Of a DNA stretch of 64,000 bases, positions 60,525 through 64,000 are shown one piece after another (position 1 is the stretch's first letter; the number at the start of each line of letters is the position of its first letter). The stretch spans positions 372,001 to 436,000 of the forward strand of contig SGBC01000003.1 in assembly GCA_004195045.1 (NCBI GenBank), given 5' to 3'. The position numbers and the translations under genes are program-made. The notes beneath the pieces are model-generated. The model ran no database searches, was not told the origin of the DNA, and worked only from the letters and a program-made list of their open reading frames with translations. This DNA comes from Candidatus Acididesulfobacter guangdongensis (lineage in GTDB: Bacteria; SZUA-79; Acidulodesulfobacterales; Acidulodesulfobacteraceae).

Positions 60525-61868
60525 TTAAATAAGTTTCTGCAATTGAATTACGCTTTCATCATAAGAACATTCTTCGTCAAAATTTTGTCTTATAAAATTT
60601 TTTATTTTGTCTATGCTGTCAATTGCGAAATCAATACTTTTGCTAGAGCCTTTTGAATATGCTCCGATATTTATAAGGTCTTCATTAGTTCTGTAATCCG
60701 AAATAGTTTTTAAAACCTCTCTCGCCTTGGCAAGATGCTCTTTGGAGACTATATCCGGCATAACCCTTGAAATGCTTGACAAAGGATCGATAGCTGGAAA
60801 AGTTCCCTCCTCGGCTATTTTTCTCGACAATACGATATGTCCGTCCAATATAGACCTTGCGGTATCGGATATGGGCTCGTTTAAATCATCTCCTTCCACT
60901 AAAACGGTATAAATGCCGGTAATGCTTCCCTTATCAGATATTGCCGCCCTCTCTAAAAGTTTTGGTAAAACGGAAAAAACGGAAGGCGTATACCCTCGCA
61001 TCGTAGGAGGCTCTCCCGCCGCCAATCCTATTTCTCTGACAGCCATAGCAAATCTTGTCAGAGAATCCATCATTAATAAAACATTTTCGCCCCTGTCTCT
61101 AAAATATTCCGCTACCGAGGTTGCTGCAAACGCCGCTCTCATCCTTACAAGCGGAGATTTATCGGAGGTTGCGACAATAATAATAGATTTTTTCAGTCCT
61201 TCTTCCCCGAGACTTTTTTCTATAAATTCTCTAACTTCTCTTCCTCTTTCACCTATTAAAGCTATAACATTCACGCTTGCAGAGGTATATTTTGCAGTCA
61301 TACCCATAAGGGTACTTTTCCCTACGCCTGAACCGGCAAAAATACCTATTCTCTGACCTTTTCCTACAGTAAAGAGCGCATTAATCGCCCTGACCCCCAC
61401 ATCCATAACTTCTTTTATTCTGCTTCGCGATAATGGCGAAGGAGGCTCATTAATAATCCTTGCATAATCCGAACATATCACTTTGCCTTTATCATCCATG
61501 GGATTCCCAAAGGCATCAACCACTCTGCCCTTTAGATTGTCTCCTACGGGAAATTTCTCTTCTTCGTCCAATAGTATTATTTTGCTATTTTGATTTATTC
61601 CTGAAATATCGCCGTAAGGCATTAGAATAGCCTTACCGTCTTTAAAGCCTATAACTTCTGCGGTAATAAACTCTTCGTTGCCGTCAGCGGTTTTACTATT
61701 ATTGCCGTTATTATTGTTAATGATTTTACATATTTTGCCGACCGATAAGTAAGGATGCGTTGTTTCGATAGCAAGACCGACGGCTTTTGTGATATTGCCG
61801 TTTATAATGTAAGTTTCGGTATTATTCAGCGCATCAAAATATTCTTTTAAATTTATAATTTTACCCAT
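60525..61868 (-). CDS. fliI: Flagellar export ATPase FliI
   Basis: This 447-residue F1-beta-like ATPase powers flagellar type III export. Walker A is GIFAGSGVGKSTLMGM, Walker B is NVLLMMDSLTRFAMAVREIGLA, with the EPPTMRGYTPSVFSVLPKLLERA segment specific to FliI/SctN. The N-terminal beta-barrel is normal apart from an Asn/Gly insert (about residues 52-60). ATG 61868 is preferred over a GTG at 61874. sppA and flgJ-like genes lie upstream on the same strand. FliI, not an injectisome ATPase, is favoured by the flagellar neighbour. Confidence 0.9.
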   Translation of the reverse strand: MGKIINLKEYFDALNNTETYIINGNITKAVGLAIETTHPYLSVGKICKIINNNNGNNSKTADGNEEFITAEVIGFKDGKAILMPYGDISGINQNSKIILLDEEEKFPVGDNLKGRVVDAFGNPMDDKGKVICSDYARIINEPPSPLSRSRIKEVMDVGVRAINALFTVGKGQRIGIFAGSGVGKSTLMGMTAKYTSASVNVIALIGERGREVREFIEKSLGEEGLKKSIIIVATSDKSPLVRMRAAFAATSVAEYFRDRGENVLLMMDSLTRFAMAVREIGLAAGEPPTMRGYTPSVFSVLPKLLERAAISDKGSITGIYTVLVEGDDLNEPISDTARSILDGHIVLSRKIAEEGTFPAIDPLSSISRVMPDIVSKEHLAKAREVLKTISDYRTNEDLINIGAYSKGSSKSIDFAIDSIDKIKNFIRQNFDEECSYDESVIQLQKLI

Positions 61869-61964
61869 AACCACAACTATATAATATAAAAATGAAAATA
61901 ATAATAAACAAATATAAAAATATTTAAATTAATTTACTATGACTGAGCATAATGCTAAATTGGG

Positions 61965-62723
61965 CTAGAACATTAAATTGTAATATATATCTTCGATTAT
62001 TCCGACCATTGACCTGTTAATTATCTTTTGAAAAAAAGGTTTTTTGATCTGCATATAGATAACCTTTTCAGGATTTACGTTTATTTCTTTGCATAAATCT
62101 TCTATTGCTTTATCTAAATCAGAAATCTCGTCGATAAGTTTATTAGATAATGATTTTTTAGAAGAAAATAATTCTCCGGTAGCAAGTTTTAAAACATCGT
62201 CTTTAGGAATTTTTCTTCCTTCCGAAACTATTTCTATAAATCTTAGATAAATATCTTCCTGAAGTTCGTCTATGCTCGCTCTTTCTTCGTCTGTATAATG
62301 TCTGGTAAAGGACCACATATCTTTATATTTGCCTTTTTTTAAAATCTCGTAGTCAACGCCGATTTTGCCTAATATTTCCTTCAATACCGGCTTCATGCTT
62401 ATTACTCCTATCGAACCTATTATGCCGGACGGCGGAGCATAAAGCTTTTCTAATGATGAAGCGACTAAGTATCCGCCGGATGCTGCAAGTTCAAGATACC
62501 CGTACACTCTTTTGCCCTTTTTCTTTAATCTTTCTATTGCAAAGTATAAAAGTTCAGAATGTATAGCGCTGCCGCCTGGGCTGTCAATAGTAAAAAGAAC
62601 GCCTTTTATCGAATCGGTCTTCTCAATTTTTTTTATTAAAGAAACATAAGGGGCTATACTTTGCGATGTTATGGCGCCTGAAAAATTAATCACTGCCGCT
62701 TTATTTCTTCTAAAAATAGACAT
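61965..62723 (-). CDS. sppA: SppA-like S49 signal peptide peptidase
   Basis: This 252-residue S49 protease has FTIDSPGGSAIHSELLYFAI (oxyanion region), AASGGYLVASSLEKLYAP with the nucleophile Ser of ASGGY, and the general-base Lys region around IGSIGVISMKPVL. It is a short form with one S49 domain and no N-terminal transmembrane helix, like the cytoplasmic or peripherally bound SohB/SppA-short proteins. It digests cleaved signal peptides. It lies between fliI and the flgJ-like gene. Confidence 0.87.
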   Translation of the reverse strand: MSIFRRNKAAVINFSGAITSQSIAPYVSLIKKIEKTDSIKGVLFTIDSPGGSAIHSELLYFAIERLKKKGKRVYGYLELAASGGYLVASSLEKLYAPPSGIIGSIGVISMKPVLKEILGKIGVDYEILKKGKYKDMWSFTRHYTDEERASIDELQEDIYLRFIEIVSEGRKIPKDDVLKLATGELFSSKKSLSNKLIDEISDLDKAIEDLCKEINVNPEKVIYMQIKKPFFQKIINRSMVGIIEDIYYNLMF

Positions 62724-62796
62724 TATTAAATTTCCTTTTAAAATTATTTTGCTATATTGCTACATTGCTATATTTTTGTTATCTATTGCCGGCATC

Positions 62797-63816
62797 TCAT
62801 CCGCCGGCGCCTTCATTATATTCATTGTAATAATTTAAAACTTTTTTTACATAATTCTGCGTTTCTGTAAACGGCGGTATCCCGCCGTACTTATCCACAT
62901 TACCCTGCCCTGAGTTGTAGGCGGCAAGAGCCAGTTCTATATTTCCGTTATTGCGCTCTATCATTTTTTTTAAGTAAAGGCTTCCGCAAAACACGTTAGC
63001 CGCAGGATTTGATACGTCAGCCACGCCCATTTCTTCGGCGGTTTGAGGCATTACCTGCATTAATCCGACGGCTCCTTTAGGCGAGACCGCGTAAGGATTG
63101 AAACCGGATTCAGTTTTTATAACCGCCTTAATTAAATTATAAGGCAGGTCGTACGTTTTAGAAGCTGCCCTCGCTAAACTGTCTATTGATGTGTATACGC
63201 CGGAAGTATAATCTGAAGCTGTATTGTCGGAAATATTGCCGTTATAGCCGCCGCCGTCTGCCTGATTATTTAAAGCGCTTAACTTTTTATAATTATTTAA
63301 AATATTTGCATTACCCAGATATTTCTCTGAAGCGTTTACGGCTTCCATAAAATCGTTGGAGCCGGACAGTTCAGATGTTTCTGATTTTAGTTTTGAAATA
63401 TTTAAACTGTTTTTTATTAATGAAGGATTTTCTTTAAAATAATTAACTATCATTCTTGCAATTCCTATGCCTCTGCCGTAAGATTCATCATTTGCAATCG
63501 ACTGGTACATCATGGAATTAAAAATCTTATAAGCGCTGCCGTGATTTACAAATGTGCCGCCGCTATTTTCTTTAGACATAGAATCAAACAGTATATTTAA
63601 AAAAATCGATTCAAATTTTGACGCAACAAGCTTTATCTCGCTCATCTCGGCAGACGTTATATCGTTATTGTCTTTTGTATTTATATTGCCAGAGCTATCC
63701 GCCGTTTTAGCGGCGGCGATATTTTTAACACGACCGGCACTTACGCCGCCGTTGTCGGCATTACTTGTTTTGTCTATTTTATCTTTATCTGTTAAGTTAT
63801 TTATTATTTCCGTCAT
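62797..63816 (-). CDS. FlgJ-like rod-binding domain fused to lytic transglycosylase
   Basis: This 339-residue protein has an N-terminal rod-binding domain (about residues 58-130; ASKFESIFLNILFDSMSKENSGG, DESYGRGIGIARMIVNYF) and a C-terminal SLT family 1 transglycosylase (about 215-335). The latter has AVIKTESGFNPYAVSPKGAVGLMQVMPQTA with the catalytic Glu of KTESGF, then LALAAYNSGQGNVDKYGGIPPFTETQNYV. It should cap the flagellar rod and open peptidoglycan for it. Enterobacterial FlgJ instead carries a glucosaminidase domain. No signal peptide, as expected for export through the flagellar apparatus. Its start region is duplicated upstream (63881-63914). Confidence 0.87.
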   Translation of the reverse strand: MTEIINNLTDKDKIDKTSNADNGGVSAGRVKNIAAAKTADSSGNINTKDNNDITSAEMSEIKLVASKFESIFLNILFDSMSKENSGGTFVNHGSAYKIFNSMMYQSIANDESYGRGIGIARMIVNYFKENPSLIKNSLNISKLKSETSELSGSNDFMEAVNASEKYLGNANILNNYKKLSALNNQADGGGYNGNISDNTASDYTSGVYTSIDSLARAASKTYDLPYNLIKAVIKTESGFNPYAVSPKGAVGLMQVMPQTAEEMGVADVSNPAANVFCGSLYLKKMIERNNGNIELALAAYNSGQGNVDKYGGIPPFTETQNYVKKVLNYYNEYNEGAGG

Positions 63817-63914
63817 AATATTTATATAGTATTAAAAAAAATAGACATTTAATAAGTATTTATTAGAATAATTTCTTAGATTATTTATTATTTCCGTCAT
63901 AATATCTATAGTAT
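63797..63914 (-). repeat. Duplicated start region of the flgJ-like gene
   Basis: TTATTTATTATTTCCGTCAT and the following AATAT.TATA..GTAT occur at 63797-63832 and again at 63881-63914, differing by one substitution and a two-base gap. The inner copy contains the true start (63816). The outer copy opens a 22-codon ORF (63832-63900, minus strand) beginning MTEIINNL, the first eight codons of the flgJ-like protein. The remaining bases to 64000 are AT-rich, with a GC-richer final 30 bases that probably begin another gene. Confidence 0.8.
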
Positions 63915-64000
63915 ACTAAATATATTATAAAAATTACAGAATATTTTTATAATAACACTGCAAATATAAGCCGGCGTCCTGAGGCGGTTATTGACGACAA

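Overview
The window is AT-rich bacterial chromosome, roughly 30% GC by eye. The gene content points to a Gram-negative, flagellated organism: a BamE/SmpA-like lipoprotein, an outer-membrane beta-barrel, FliI, a FlgJ-type rod protein, DksA, and the futalosine-route menaquinone enzyme MqnC. Asparagine and lysine codons expand into low-complexity linkers in many proteins. A deltaproteobacterium-like lineage of very low GC is my best guess. It rests on gene content only and is not a species identification.

Layout. (1) 27-11448, plus strand: a type IV secretion/conjugation cluster with VirB4, a VirB5/TrbJ-position protein, VirB6/TrbL, VirB8, VirB10, a RavA/MoxR-type AAA+ ATPase, a VirD4 coupling protein, a small membrane protein and VirB9. 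No VirB11, relaxase or integrase is visible. (2) 11692-31653: mostly housekeeping genes: RluB, an orphan HigB-like toxin, ScpA, an M50 protease, a TIGR03960-type radical SAM protein, HemL, tRNA-Ala(CGC), a SPASM-like radical SAM protein, PriA, HU, MiaB, a PHP phosphoesterase, a TPR protein and a GH57 glycosidase. (3) 31764-32850: an AbiEii-like nucleotidyltransferase cassette. (4) 32979-47394: a type III-like CRISPR island, described below. (5) 47726-63816: a DnaJ-like protein, CbiB, a thioesterase, a two-component/c-di-GMP block (REC, hybrid kinase with degenerate GGDEF, REC-HD-GYP), GlgA, DksA, MqnC, FliI, SppA and FlgJ.

The CRISPR island is the most interesting part. It has a 33-repeat array transcribed leftward, Cas1, Cas2, and one polypeptide that joins a reverse transcriptase, a TPR-like middle and an archaeo-eukaryotic PrimPol. 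It also has an apparently intact CARF-PD-(D/E)xK nuclease (Can2/Card1 type), a second CARF nuclease eroded at both ends, a DUF1874/AcrIII-1-type ring nuclease (Crn2) and Cas6. This supplies adaptation (with RNA capture and primer synthesis plausible), crRNA processing, a cyclic-oligoadenylate effector and an off-switch. No Cas10/Csm/Cmr genes lie in the window, so the signal-producing complex must be elsewhere or missing. Several spacers carry Shine-Dalgarno plus ATG sequences, all in the orientation that makes the crRNA antisense to the mRNA. Others carry terminator-like hairpins. Both fit spacer capture from transcript ends.

The non-coding DNA has its own pattern. There are small elements with terminal inverted repeats, one flanked by a 28-bp direct repeat; a TnpB C-terminus with its omega-RNA-like end; a pair of ~120-bp interspersed repeats 41 kb apart; and recurrent short tandem duplications of gene starts or ends. 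Three of these create upstream mini-ORFs that repeat the first codons of the following gene.
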